DNA of 5,961 bases from Thermoleophilia bacterium (GCA_016929985.1 JAFGIH010000685.1:1-5961), one strand, 5' to 3'; counted from the first letter of the stretch, positions 1-5,771 are shown. Notes: generated by a model not told the origin, from the sequence alone. A program made the numbers and translations.

Positions 1-25
1 GTCCACGCGATCTTTGCATGAACAT
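1..25 (-). CDS. Possible start of a divergent gene, cut by the window edge
   Basis: On the minus strand an ATG at 25-23 is preceded by a good ribosome binding site (GAGGAAG, at about 32-38 on the plus strand) with 6 nt spacing. The frame stays open to the window edge and reads MFMQRSRG. Eight residues are far too few to identify a product. The case rests only on the ribosome binding site and on its plausible divergent position against the response regulator. It could equally be chance in a purine-rich minus strand. Confidence 0.3.
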
Positions 26-61
26 CCCTGTCTTCCTCACTTTCGTTCTTTTTCTCATGTC

Positions 62-70
62 TGATAGGCT
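62..70 (+). promoter_or_regulatory. Extended -10-like element (TGATAGGCT) upstream of the two-component operon
   Basis: TG-n-TAGGCT fits an extended -10 hexamer of the TAnnnT type. No recognisable TTGACA-like -35 is seen at 16-18 bp, as expected for an extended -10 promoter or a false match. If used, transcription would begin near 77 and the phased TGTTA repeats at 91-123 would lie in the leader. An alternative hexamer, TACGGT at 127-132, lies just downstream of those repeats. Confidence 0.25.
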
Positions 71-90
71 AGCGAGAGCGGAGACAGCCG

Positions 91-123
91 GTGTTAGCAC
101 TCTGTTACGGCTGTGTTAATTGT
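91..123 (+). promoter_or_regulatory. Pho-box-like array: three 11-bp direct repeats with a TGTTA core
   Basis: Three consecutive 11-mers share the pattern (G/C)TGTTAnnnnT: GTGTTAGCACT at 91-101, CTGTTACGGCT at 102-112 and GTGTTAATTGT at 113-123. PhoB/PhoP-family regulators bind direct repeats with exactly this 11-bp phase (for example CTGTCAT in E. coli and TTAACA-like units in Bacillus). The array lies 25 bp upstream of the start of an OmpR/PhoB-family regulator gene, where an autoregulatory site is expected. A -10-like TACGGT at 127-132 follows at roughly the spacing seen when a Pho box replaces the -35. Binding by this regulator is inferred. Confidence 0.55.
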
Positions 124-147
124 CCGTACGGTGTCTGGGGAGAGCCG

Positions 148-849
148 GTGGCCGATAACGAGCAGAAACGGATACTCCTGGTGGAAGACGACGCCACCAT
201 CTCCGACCTCCTTGCCTATAACCTGAGGCGTGCGGGATACGAGGTCCTTCAGGAGCACAACGGGCGAGCAGGGCTTGACACGGCGCTCAAGCATCCCGTC
301 GATCTCGTGCTCATGGACCTCATGCTGCCCGGGCTGGATGGTATGACGGCCAGCAAGGAGATCTCTCGGCGCAAGCCCGACCTCCCGATCATCATGCTCA
401 CGGCGCGCAGCGAGCGCGAGACCATGCTGGAGGGCTTCGAGTCGGGCGCCGACGACTACATCACCAAGCCGTTCGACCTCGACGTGCTCTTGGCACGCAT
501 CCAGGCTCGACTCCGGCGCGCGCCGGCCGGCGGCCAGGCCCTCGAGAGCGGCCCCGTCGACACCGGCACGCTCATACTTGACCGCGACGCCCACGTCATA
601 AAGGCGGCCGGCGGCGAGGCGCCGCTCAACCCCAAGGAGTACGACCTCATTGAGCTACTCCTCTCCCGCCCGGGGCACCTCTTCCCCCGCGAGGAGATCG
701 TTGAGAGGGTCTGGCATCAACGTTACACGCCGGCTTCCCGCACCCTCGACGTTCACATAAGGCATCTGCGGGCCAAGCTGGAGCTGATCGGAGCCGAGAC
801 GTCTATACAGACGGTCCGCGGCGTTGGCTACCGGCTTGGACCGGACTGA
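148..849 (+). CDS. OmpR/PhoB-family response regulator (PhoP/PhoB-like)
   Basis: A 233-residue cytoplasmic transcription factor, the usual length for the family. Receiver domain, about residues 8-122: acidic pocket E13/D14 in ILLVEDD, phosphoacceptor D57 in LVLMDLMLPG, switch T85 and conserved K107 in ITKPF. C-terminal winged helix, about 137-231, ends in the typical TVRGVGYRL wing. I place the start at GTG 148 because GGAG at 139-142 sits 5 nt upstream and the receiver begins eight codons later. An upstream in-frame GTG at 91 would put unrelated sequence and the phased repeats inside the protein. The partner kinase follows after 14 nt. Its PhoR-like sensor and the Pho-box-like repeats suggest a phosphate-type role, but the DNA-binding domain alone does not fix the regulon. 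Confidence 0.95.
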   Translation: MADNEQKRILLVEDDATISDLLAYNLRRAGYEVLQEHNGRAGLDTALKHPVDLVLMDLMLPGLDGMTASKEISRRKPDLPIIMLTARSERETMLEGFESGADDYITKPFDLDVLLARIQARLRRAPAGGQALESGPVDTGTLILDRDAHVIKAAGGEAPLNPKEYDLIELLLSRPGHLFPREEIVERVWHQRYTPASRTLDVHIRHLRAKLELIGAETSIQTVRGVGYRLGPD

Positions 850-863
850 GGAGGGGCACACCT

Positions 864-2672
864 ATGCGCATCCGCTGGAGACTCCCCCTCGCGTTCATCC
901 TCGGCACACTCATCTTCGCCGGCATTGTGGCTCTGGTAGCTGCCTTAGCCCTGCGCGGTGAGTTCCTCGACCGGCTCGAGGATGAGATGTCCAGACAGGC
1001 CCATCAGTACGTTGCGACTCTCGAGACCCTGACGGCCCCCACCGGAACGGCCGAGCTGCAGAGACTCACGGCGAATGTGGGGTCGGCCGCCGATGCCCGT
1101 TTCACCGTGATCGACAGCAACGGATGGGTGCTGGCCGACTCGGAGGCCGACCCGGCCTCACTCGAGAATCACTCTGACCGCCCTGAGGTCAGGCAGGCCT
1201 TGGCGGGGAATGAGGCGCGAGAACGGCGTGACTCGGCCACACTCGGCAAGGAAGAGGTCTACGTCGCGATACCGCTGCCCGCAGGCCAAGCAGCCTGGTC
1301 GGAAGGGGTGGTGCGCATCGCCCAACCCGCCTCGCAGATCGACTCCGTGCTCGCGGCCTCCTGGCGCATCCCGCTGATCGTGTGGGCCGCCCTTCTGCTC
1401 CCGACTCTCGCGCTCGCCCTGCTGATGACCCGTTCCATCACCAAGCCTTTGGAACGCCTACGGCACGTGACCGCCGAGGTCGCGTCCGGCGACTTGACAG
1501 CCCGCACCGGCGTGCTCCGCAACGACGAGCTGGGAGAACTCAGTGAATCATTCAACGTCATGGCGGCGCAGCTCGAGACACGCGAGGGTCAACTCGGCGC
1601 TGAGATGGAGCGCACCGACCGCATCTTAGCCGCCATGACCGAAGGGGTGCTGCTCGTGGACGCTAGCGGACATCTCCTGCGCAGCAACCCCGCGGCCGAG
1701 CAGATACTCGGCGCGGTGCTCGCCGGTACGGAAGGCACGCCGCTCGTCCTTGCCGCCCGCTCTTTCCCCGCCCAGGCGCTGGCCGAGAAGGCGCACGGCG
1801 CAAGCGGCCCGCTCACGGAGGTCATGGAGTTACCGGGGGGGAGATCGCTCACCGTGGACGTCATCCCGCTCCGAACCGCGGCCGGCCCGCCCGCGGGGAA
1901 GCGCGCCGGCCGGACGCCAGGTGGCCAGACGCTCTTCGTGGTGCGAGACGAGACGGTCCGCAGGGCCACCGAAAGGATGCGGCGCGACTTTGCCACCAAC
2001 GTCTCGCATGAGCTGAAGACGCCCCTGGCCGGCCTGTCGCTCCTGGCCGACACCCTGCGGGATGCCGTCAGAGAAGACCCTGAACAGGCGGAGAAGTTCG
2101 TCGACCGGTTGTCGACAGAGGTCGGACGCCTGAGCGACCTGACGAACGACCTGCTCACACTGTCGCGCCTCGAGGAGGCGGAGACCCTGCCTGGGTCGGG
2201 GCTCGTCCCCGTGGACCTGGTGTCCTTGGTGGCCACCACGGCCGAGGAGATGAGAACCGTCGCCGAGGCCAAGCAGCACACCCTGACACTCGACAAGCCG
2301 CATGAGCTTGTCGTGGAGGGCGACAGTGTGGCTCTGCGCACCCTGGTGCGCAACCTGCTCGACAACGCCATACGCTACACAGAGCCTGGAGGGCATATCG
2401 CTTTGTGCCTGCGGGACGAGACCGACCCCGATGGCCGCCGGTGGGCGGTACTGAGCGTGACCGACAACGGGGTCGGCATACCTCAGCACGACCAGAAGCG
2501 GGTGTTCGAGCGTTTCTACCGGGTGGACAAAGCCCGGTCGAGGGAGACCGGCGGCACGGGGCTGGGTCTCAGCATCGTCCGGCACGTCGCTGAGAGACAT
2601 GGGGGGCGTGTGGAACTCCAGAGCACTTTGGACGTGGGATCGACCTTCACGGTGCGGCTTCCGCTCGGCTGA
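864..2672 (+). CDS. PhoR-like membrane sensor histidine kinase (HAMP-PAS-HisKA-HATPase)
   Basis: A 602-residue inner-membrane sensor kinase, expected to autophosphorylate and pass phosphate to D57 of the upstream regulator. Order: TM1 about 8-30; extracytoplasmic sensor 31-166 with the VLADS...ENHSDRPEV signature typical of PhoR/PnpS-type Cache-like sensors; TM2 about 167-187; HAMP about 188-240; PAS about 251-360; HisKA with phosphoacceptor H382 in SHELKTPL; HATPase about 485-602 with N box N497/N501, G1 box DNGVGI (534-539), F box FERFYRVD and G2 box GGTGLGL (563-569). All catalytic motifs are intact, so it should be active. ATG 864 follows AGGAGGGG at 849-856 with 7 nt spacing, and the 14-nt gap to the regulator marks one operon. 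The PAS-HisKA linker (about 339-355) is rich in Gly, Pro and Arg. The phosphate signal is inferred from architecture; no pst or phoU genes lie in the window. Confidence 0.95.
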   Translation: MRIRWRLPLAFILGTLIFAGIVALVAALALRGEFLDRLEDEMSRQAHQYVATLETLTAPTGTAELQRLTANVGSAADARFTVIDSNGWVLADSEADPASLENHSDRPEVRQALAGNEARERRDSATLGKEEVYVAIPLPAGQAAWSEGVVRIAQPASQIDSVLAASWRIPLIVWAALLLPTLALALLMTRSITKPLERLRHVTAEVASGDLTARTGVLRNDELGELSESFNVMAAQLETREGQLGAEMERTDRILAAMTEGVLLVDASGHLLRSNPAAEQILGAVLAGTEGTPLVLAARSFPAQALAEKAHGASGPLTEVMELPGGRSLTVDVIPLRTAAGPPAGKRAGRTPGGQTLFVVRDETVRRATERMRRDFATNVSHELKTPLAGLSLLADTLRDAVREDPEQAEKFVDRLSTEVGRLSDLTNDLLTLSRLEEAETLPGSGLVPVDLVSLVATTAEEMRTVAEAKQHTLTLDKPHELVVEGDSVALRTLVRNLLDNAIRYTEPGGHIALCLRDETDPDGRRWAVLSVTDNGVGIPQHDQKRVFERFYRVDKARSRETGGTGLGLSIVRHVAERHGGRVELQSTLDVGSTFTVRLPLG

Positions 2673-2726
2673 CCGGGCAGACACTTGCATCGCGTGCGCA
2701 AGAACCACTGACAAAGGGGTGGGGAG

Positions 2727-2849
2727 TTGGAGCGGACCCGATATCTCACGGTGGCGGGCGCTTTGCTCGGCGTGGTTGGCGTCGTCGCATTCATGGGCAT
2801 CATCACTGCGGAGGCCCTCTACCCCGGACCTTGTTGCTCTACTTCGTAA
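2727..2849 (+). pseudogene. 5' remnant of a DUF998-like membrane protein gene (or a 40-residue membrane peptide)
   Basis: A TTG-started frame of 40 codons begins 54 nt after the kinase stop. It has G-rich ribosome binding sequence in front: AAAGGGG at 2713-2719 (7 nt spacing) and GGGGAG directly abutting the TTG. It encodes one hydrophobic segment (residues 6-32) ending in ITAEALYPG. From memory, AEALYPG at the end of the first membrane helix is typical of DUF998 multi-pass proteins, which run to roughly 200 residues. Here the frame reads on only as PCCSTS and a TAA, and no other forward frame shows the expected continuation (an ISDLG-type segment). The last codons overlap the 3' end of the opposite-strand gene. 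I read it as a truncated gene, with a genuine small membrane protein cotranscribed with the kinase as the alternative. Confidence 0.5.
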
Positions 2850-3760
2850 CGAGTGGCTCGAGCCCCATGGGCGGACTGGGCATCGGCGGGTAACGGCAGC
2901 GCTGCGCCTTGCTTCGTCAAACGCGGCACGTTGGTGACCTGCAGGAATCCTCCCGCCTCGTCTTGGACGACGGTGGTGTTGGGGCACCCGCCCGCCTCCA
3001 AGGTCTGGTAATTCACTAACACTGCGTCGGGGCGCACCGGGTCGCCCACCGCATCCAGCGCTTGGAGTTCGCTCCAGCGCACCGTCACAGAGGGCGCGCC
3101 ACAGTCGGCAAAGACCTCCGACCAGACGACCGGGCGAGTGAGATAGCTTCCCGAAGTGGGCCGTCCCGGCGGCGGTAGGAGGTCGCGGATGGTGCTGGCC
3201 GCGCCGGACTGGAGATCGATGACCTCGGCCCGCCAGGCGCCCGGGACCTCAGGCGAGGCGAACACTCTGAGACGATACGGCCGGCCCGGCGACCAGTGAT
3301 AGGCGAGCGTATTGGGATCGTCCGGGTATCCCCGCAAAGGCGAGGTGGTGCCCGGTAACACTGCGCCTATTCTGTCCGTCGAAAAGTAACCCCCCCAGTT
3401 CACCGCGGTACCGTCCGGGTACCGTGGGTTCCATTGCAGACCTGTGTGGGCGCCGCCCCAGACGCCCTCGGGATCGGCCAAGTCCACCTGCAGAGCCCAG
3501 AAGTACAGGGCCTGGATGTCCGGCGGCACCTGAACCTCGAACACCGCCGACACCTCCGCCAGCCGCGCTGCTTGGGCCTGCCGCGGCATCTGCCAGGCGA
3601 GGTGGAAAGACGACGCGCCGTTCGACGAACGGCCCTGGCCGGTGTCGGGCAGTCCGAGCCCGACGAGATTCCGCATCATACGTGTGAACCATGACATGAC
3701 CAGCCAGACTATAGTCCGGAAAAAACGGAGGCGCAACGAATCCTCTGGCCGGGCGGCCAC
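2819..3760 (-). CDS. Conserved hypothetical protein with a probable beta-rich, DUF3472-like fold
   Basis: Up to 313 residues on the minus strand. The conserved-looking core is about residues 50-285, with regular hydrophobic/aromatic strands and landmarks GGAHTGLQW (102-110), AVNWGGY (119-125), YHWSPGRPYRLRV (154-166), PVVWSEVFADC (210-220) and VLVNYQTLEAGGCPNT (247-262). I recall similar uncharacterised proteins in actinobacteria; the layout resembles DUF3472-type lectin-like domains. Both are memory-based, and function is unknown. The start is uncertain. GTG 3760 has AGAAGG almost touching it; TTG at codon 9 has AGAGGA 4 nt upstream and would begin just before a short hydrophobic stretch (RFFRTIVWLVMSWF); ATG codons at 22, 28 and 29 lack a clear site. 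It is transcribed divergently from the GIY-YIG gene and against the two-component operon. Its stop codon falls in the truncated DUF998-like frame, so the last residues may be acquired at a junction. Confidence 0.75.
   Translation of the reverse strand: MAARPEDSLRLRFFRTIVWLVMSWFTRMMRNLVGLGLPDTGQGRSSNGASSFHLAWQMPRQAQAARLAEVSAVFEVQVPPDIQALYFWALQVDLADPEGVWGGAHTGLQWNPRYPDGTAVNWGGYFSTDRIGAVLPGTTSPLRGYPDDPNTLAYHWSPGRPYRLRVFASPEVPGAWRAEVIDLQSGAASTIRDLLPPPGRPTSGSYLTRPVVWSEVFADCGAPSVTVRWSELQALDAVGDPVRPDAVLVNYQTLEAGGCPNTTVVQDEAGGFLQVTNVPRLTKQGAALPLPADAQSAHGARATRYEVEQQGPG
2821..2830 (+). repeat. Left copy of a 10-bp direct repeat (ACCCCGGACC)
   Basis: ACCCCGGACC here is identical to 3783-3792. This copy lies at the YPG codons where the DUF998-like frame loses its expected sequence, and it overlaps the stop codon of the minus-strand hypothetical gene. 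The pair encloses that gene and about 950 bp. No terminal inverted repeats or transposase accompany it. Confidence 0.5.
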
Positions 3761-3774
3761 CCCTTCTTTGCGCC

Positions 3775-3804
3775 TTGACGAGACCCCGGACCGACTGATA
3801 CAGG
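3775..3804 (+). promoter_or_regulatory. Candidate promoter of the GIY-YIG gene
   Basis: A near-consensus -35, TTGACG (3775-3780), is followed after 17-18 bp by a weak -10 in GATACAGG with an upstream TG. Start of transcription near 3810 would leave a leader of about 35 nt with the ribosome binding site at 3835-3840. A short inverted repeat, GTGGA-GG-TCCAC (3804-3815), lies at the expected start site and could be an operator. The -10 lacks the final T, so confidence is low. Confidence 0.3.
3783..3792 (+). repeat. Right copy of the 10-bp direct repeat (ACCCCGGACC)
   Basis: Identical to 2821-2830 and lying upstream of the possible start codons of the minus-strand hypothetical gene. Together the two copies bound that gene and its immediate 5' region. 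Ten-base matches occur by chance in a window of this size; only the placement at the two ends of one gene makes this pair notable. Confidence 0.5.
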
Positions 3805-3845
3805 TGGAGGTCCACAGACGCTGATTCTCATTGCAGGGAGTGGAG

Positions 3846-4235
3846 ATGACTGCCGACGAAGTTCCCGCCGGGCAAGCCCGGCGGGCTCAGCTACGCCGCG
3901 AATACAAGGAGCGCGCCAAGCAGGCGGGCGTGTTCCGAGTGCGCAACGAGGTGAACGGCCGTGTCCTCTTGGGGTCGGCCCTTGATCTGCGGGCGCCTCT
4001 CAACCGAGTGGCGTTCGAGCTCGACATGGACATGTGCCAGAACGCCGACCTCAAGAGCGACCTGGCCACACATGGGAGGAACGCCTTCGTGATCGAAGTG
4101 GTCGAACTCATCGAGGTCGGGGACGATCCCTCCTTCGACCCCAAGCGAGAGCTCGAAGCCCTGGAGCAGAAACATCTCGCACTTCTCGATTGGGAGACCG
4201 CCTACAACAAGGACTCTCGGATCAGGTATCCCTAG
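3846..4235 (+). CDS. Small GIY-YIG nuclease superfamily protein, degenerate motif
   Basis: A 129-residue cytoplasmic protein. After a basic helical lead (residues 11-26) comes GVFRVRNEVNGRVLLGSALDL (28-48), which fits the two-strand GIY-YIG core: GVF stands for GIY and LLG for YIG. Further landmarks are PLNRVAFEL (51-59), HGRNAFVIEVVE (76-87), and a late helix with E107 followed by Y120-N121, matching the catalytic Glu/Asn region of the family. Both signature tyrosines are replaced (F30 and L42), so nuclease activity is doubtful. Similar stand-alone proteins exist in many bacteria without a known role. I start at ATG 3846, since AGGGAG (3835-3840) sits 5 nt upstream; an in-frame TTG at 3831 would include that site. 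The gene stands alone, divergent from the hypothetical gene. A 10-bp-stem hairpin occupies codons 7-14. Confidence 0.8.
   Translation: MTADEVPAGQARRAQLRREYKERAKQAGVFRVRNEVNGRVLLGSALDLRAPLNRVAFELDMDMCQNADLKSDLATHGRNAFVIEVVELIEVGDDPSFDPKRELEALEQKHLALLDWETAYNKDSRIRYP
3864..3885 (+). repeat. Perfect 10-bp inverted repeat inside the GIY-YIG start region
   Basis: CCCGCCGGGC (3864-3873) and GCCCGGCGGG (3876-3885) are exact reverse complements separated by AA. The repeat starts 18 nt after the first base of the start codon. In mRNA this would be a very stable GC hairpin just inside the ribosome footprint, able to slow initiation. It has no U tract, so it is not a standard terminator. It could also be plain codon bias for PAGQAR. 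Confidence 0.7.
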
Positions 4236-4252
4236 AGTGACCGGCAATCGGG

Positions 4253-4258
4253 TACACT
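4253..4258 (+). promoter_or_regulatory. Candidate -10 hexamer of the CHRD gene
   Basis: TACACT in the context GGTACACTACG matches the TAnnnT-type -10 common in GC-rich bacteria. It lies 47 bp upstream of the CHRD protein start, in the 70-nt gap after the GIY-YIG stop. No convincing -35 is seen, and the short gap also allows read-through from the upstream gene. Confidence 0.25.
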
Positions 4259-4305
4259 ACGAGTGTCTTGGTTGAACGTGATTTCCGACCTATGGGGGGA
4301 TTCGC

Positions 4306-5007
4306 ATGCAACCTGAGATGAACAACGAACTCGTCGAGCAAGAACGAGCGCGGCGCCGCCAGCTGAGAGCGGAACAGGTGCAGCGACGTCGCGTGGCTTT
4401 TGGCATCGTTGCCCTCGGTCTGATCATTCTGGCCATCGCGCTGGCGGTCGGGCTGTCGGGTGACGACGACGCGGTGGTTGCCAGTACCGACACAACCGCA
4501 GACGTCATCCAGTCCGGCACCTACAGCGCCCTTCTCATCGGGGCCGAGTCAGTACCTCCTGTCACGACCGTAGCCGAGGGCACTCTCGACCTCACTTACA
4601 ACGCCGAAGACGAGAAGCTCACGTTCATCCTCAAGATCACGAAGAAGTTGACGAATCCCACGGTCGCCACCATCTACCAGGGGACCCCGGGCGCCAGTGG
4701 CGACGCCGTCTACACCCTGTACGTAGCCGACGATCCCAACGAGGGAACCTACCAGGGCACCCTGGCCGAGGGGACGATCATAGCCATGGACCTTATCGGC
4801 CCGCTCGAAGGTGGGACCATCGCCGACCTCCTTGCCCTCATCGAAGACGGCGAAGCCTACGTGAGCGTGGGCAACGAGTCTCACCCGGTCGACGCCATCC
4901 GCGGGCAGATCGAGGCCAATGACGCGACCAGCACGACCAGCGGGACAGAACCCAGCGACGAAACCAACGACACCGAGACGAGCGAGACGACCGAGCCCGA
5001 GGACTAG
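4306..5007 (+). CDS. Single-pass membrane protein with an extracytoplasmic CHRD domain
   Basis: A 233-residue predicted membrane protein of type II topology. Residues 1-29 are a highly charged Arg/Glu/Gln cytoplasmic helix, 30-50 a single membrane segment, and 51-70 a short linker. About 72-203 form a CHRD-type beta domain: GAESVPPVTTVAEGTLDL at the start, a central strand set ending IYQGTPGASGDAV, and the closing AYVSVGNE...IRGQIEA. In typical CHRD repeats the central strand reads AHIHxG; here it is TIYQG, so the usual histidines are missing. Residues 204-233 are a disordered Thr/Ser/Glu/Asp tail. The ATG follows GGGGGGA at 4294-4300 with 5 nt spacing. CHRD domains occur in exported bacterial proteins of mostly unknown function; a cell-surface role is inferred. 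The stop directly abuts that of the convergent glycosyltransferase. Confidence 0.8.
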   Translation: MQPEMNNELVEQERARRRQLRAEQVQRRRVAFGIVALGLIILAIALAVGLSGDDDAVVASTDTTADVIQSGTYSALLIGAESVPPVTTVAEGTLDLTYNAEDEKLTFILKITKKLTNPTVATIYQGTPGASGDAVYTLYVADDPNEGTYQGTLAEGTIIAMDLIGPLEGGTIADLLALIEDGEAYVSVGNESHPVDAIRGQIEANDATSTTSGTEPSDETNDTETSETTEPED

Positions 5008-5724
5008 CTAGGACTGCGGTGCGGCCTGCCGCTCTTGGCGCATGCGGCGCCGGGCGCGCCGTGTCACCTGCACGAAGCTTACGAGGTGAGTCCAGGGCTT
5101 GATGTCGCTGACCTCCGTGCCGTAGATGGTCTTGATGGGCACCCAGGCCAACGTGTAGCCCCGTCCGACACAGATGGCGATCTCCTCCACCTCGAATGCG
5201 AACCCCTCCTCTTGGCTCGAGAGCGAGGCCTCGGCGAGACGCCTGCTCCGCAGGCGGTAGCCCGACTGATTGTCCGGGATCTTCTGCCCGAGGGCCCGGG
5301 AGAAGAGCGCCCTGCTCACACTGTTCGTGAACCAACGGATGGGCGGCATGCCCCGATAGTCTCGGGCGCCGACCACCAGGTCCGCCCCGGTCGAAGACCA
5401 GGTCTTGATCAGATTCGGCGCCTCGGCTGGGTCGTGCTGTCCGTCGCCATCGAGAGTGAGGATGCCGTCCCAGCCCTGACCGTCCGCGCGCTCCAGCGAA
5501 CCGAACACCTCGCGGAAGCCGGCCTTCAGCGCGCCACCCTTCCCCCGGTTGGGTGACAACGACAGCACGCGCGCTCCAGCGGAGCGCGCCTCACCGGCGG
5601 TCTCATCAGTCGAACCGTCGTCGACCACCAGCACCGGCAGCCCCTGCGCGATCAGGGAACGCACCACCGCGCCGATCCGGGGGCCCTCGTTGTGAGCAGG
5701 GACGATGGCGAGTATCGCGGCCAT
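5008..5724 (-). CDS. Family 2 glycosyltransferase, DPM1-like, soluble
   Basis: A 238-residue GT-A fold enzyme, expected to move a sugar from a nucleotide donor, possibly onto a polyprenyl phosphate as in DPM/DPG-synthase-like members. Motifs in order: IVPAHNEG (7-14), VVDDGSTDET (33-42) for nucleotide binding, NRGKGGALKAGF (59-70), the metal-binding LDGDGQHDP (91-99, D92/D94), VVGARD (117-122), the acceptor-side NQSGYR (152-157) and FEVEE (177-181). The chain ends in a basic Arg-rich tail (222-232) without membrane helices, so it is probably peripheral. The ATG at 5724 lies directly before the first strand. I see no ribosome binding site, and a TAGCAT hexamer a few bases upstream raises the possibility of a leaderless message. 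It is divergent from rex, whose operator lies about 65 bp upstream. Donor and acceptor cannot be told from sequence. Confidence 0.9.
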   Translation of the reverse strand: MAAILAIVPAHNEGPRIGAVVRSLIAQGLPVLVVDDGSTDETAGEARSAGARVLSLSPNRGKGGALKAGFREVFGSLERADGQGWDGILTLDGDGQHDPAEAPNLIKTWSSTGADLVVGARDYRGMPPIRWFTNSVSRALFSRALGQKIPDNQSGYRLRSRRLAEASLSSQEEGFAFEVEEIAICVGRGYTLAWVPIKTIYGTEVSDIKPWTHLVSFVQVTRRARRRMRQERQAAPQS

Positions 5725-5771
5725 GGCGCAATGCTATCAATTCGGACCCCGCGACATTGACCTCGACGCGC

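Noticed and set aside
91..147. Upstream GTG start that would lengthen the response regulator by 19 residues
   Set aside because: The added residues (MLALCYGCVNCPYGVWGEP) are not family-like. GTG 148 has a proper ribosome binding site, and the region holds the phased repeats.
1589..2371. A 260-codon Ser/Arg-rich minus-strand open frame
   Set aside because: Antisense shadow of the kinase; low-complexity Ser/Arg/Thr composition typical of reverse-frame reading.
2684..2702. Possible terminator hairpin after the kinase (CTTGC / GCAAG)
   Set aside because: The stem is only 5 bp with a large loop and no T tract, and a reading frame with a ribosome binding site follows at once.
1830..2987. A 385-codon minus-strand open frame under the kinase gene
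   Set aside because: It is a composition shadow in GC-rich DNA; the plus strand encodes an unmistakable kinase there and the opposite frame has no family motifs.
3424..3694. Two plus-strand open frames (86-87 codons) antisense to the hypothetical gene
   Set aside because: Pro/Arg-rich shadows without a ribosome binding site or recognisable domain.
2831..3782. An insertion sequence between the 10-bp repeats
   Set aside because: The enclosed protein has no transposase motifs and I found no terminal inverted repeats at the segment ends.
3249..3815. A 188-codon minus-strand open frame overlapping the hypothetical gene in another phase
   Set aside because: Arg/Gly-rich with no pattern. The alternative frame gives a well-structured protein with aromatic motifs and proper codon use.
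4921..5004. Short tandem repeat of ACGA/GAGACGA-like units at the end of the CHRD gene
   Set aside because: Irregular; it is explained by the Thr/Ser/Glu/Asp-rich tail with biased codons.
5035..5556. A 173-codon plus-strand open frame antisense to the glycosyltransferase
   Set aside because: The minus strand carries a full set of GT2 motifs; this frame has none.
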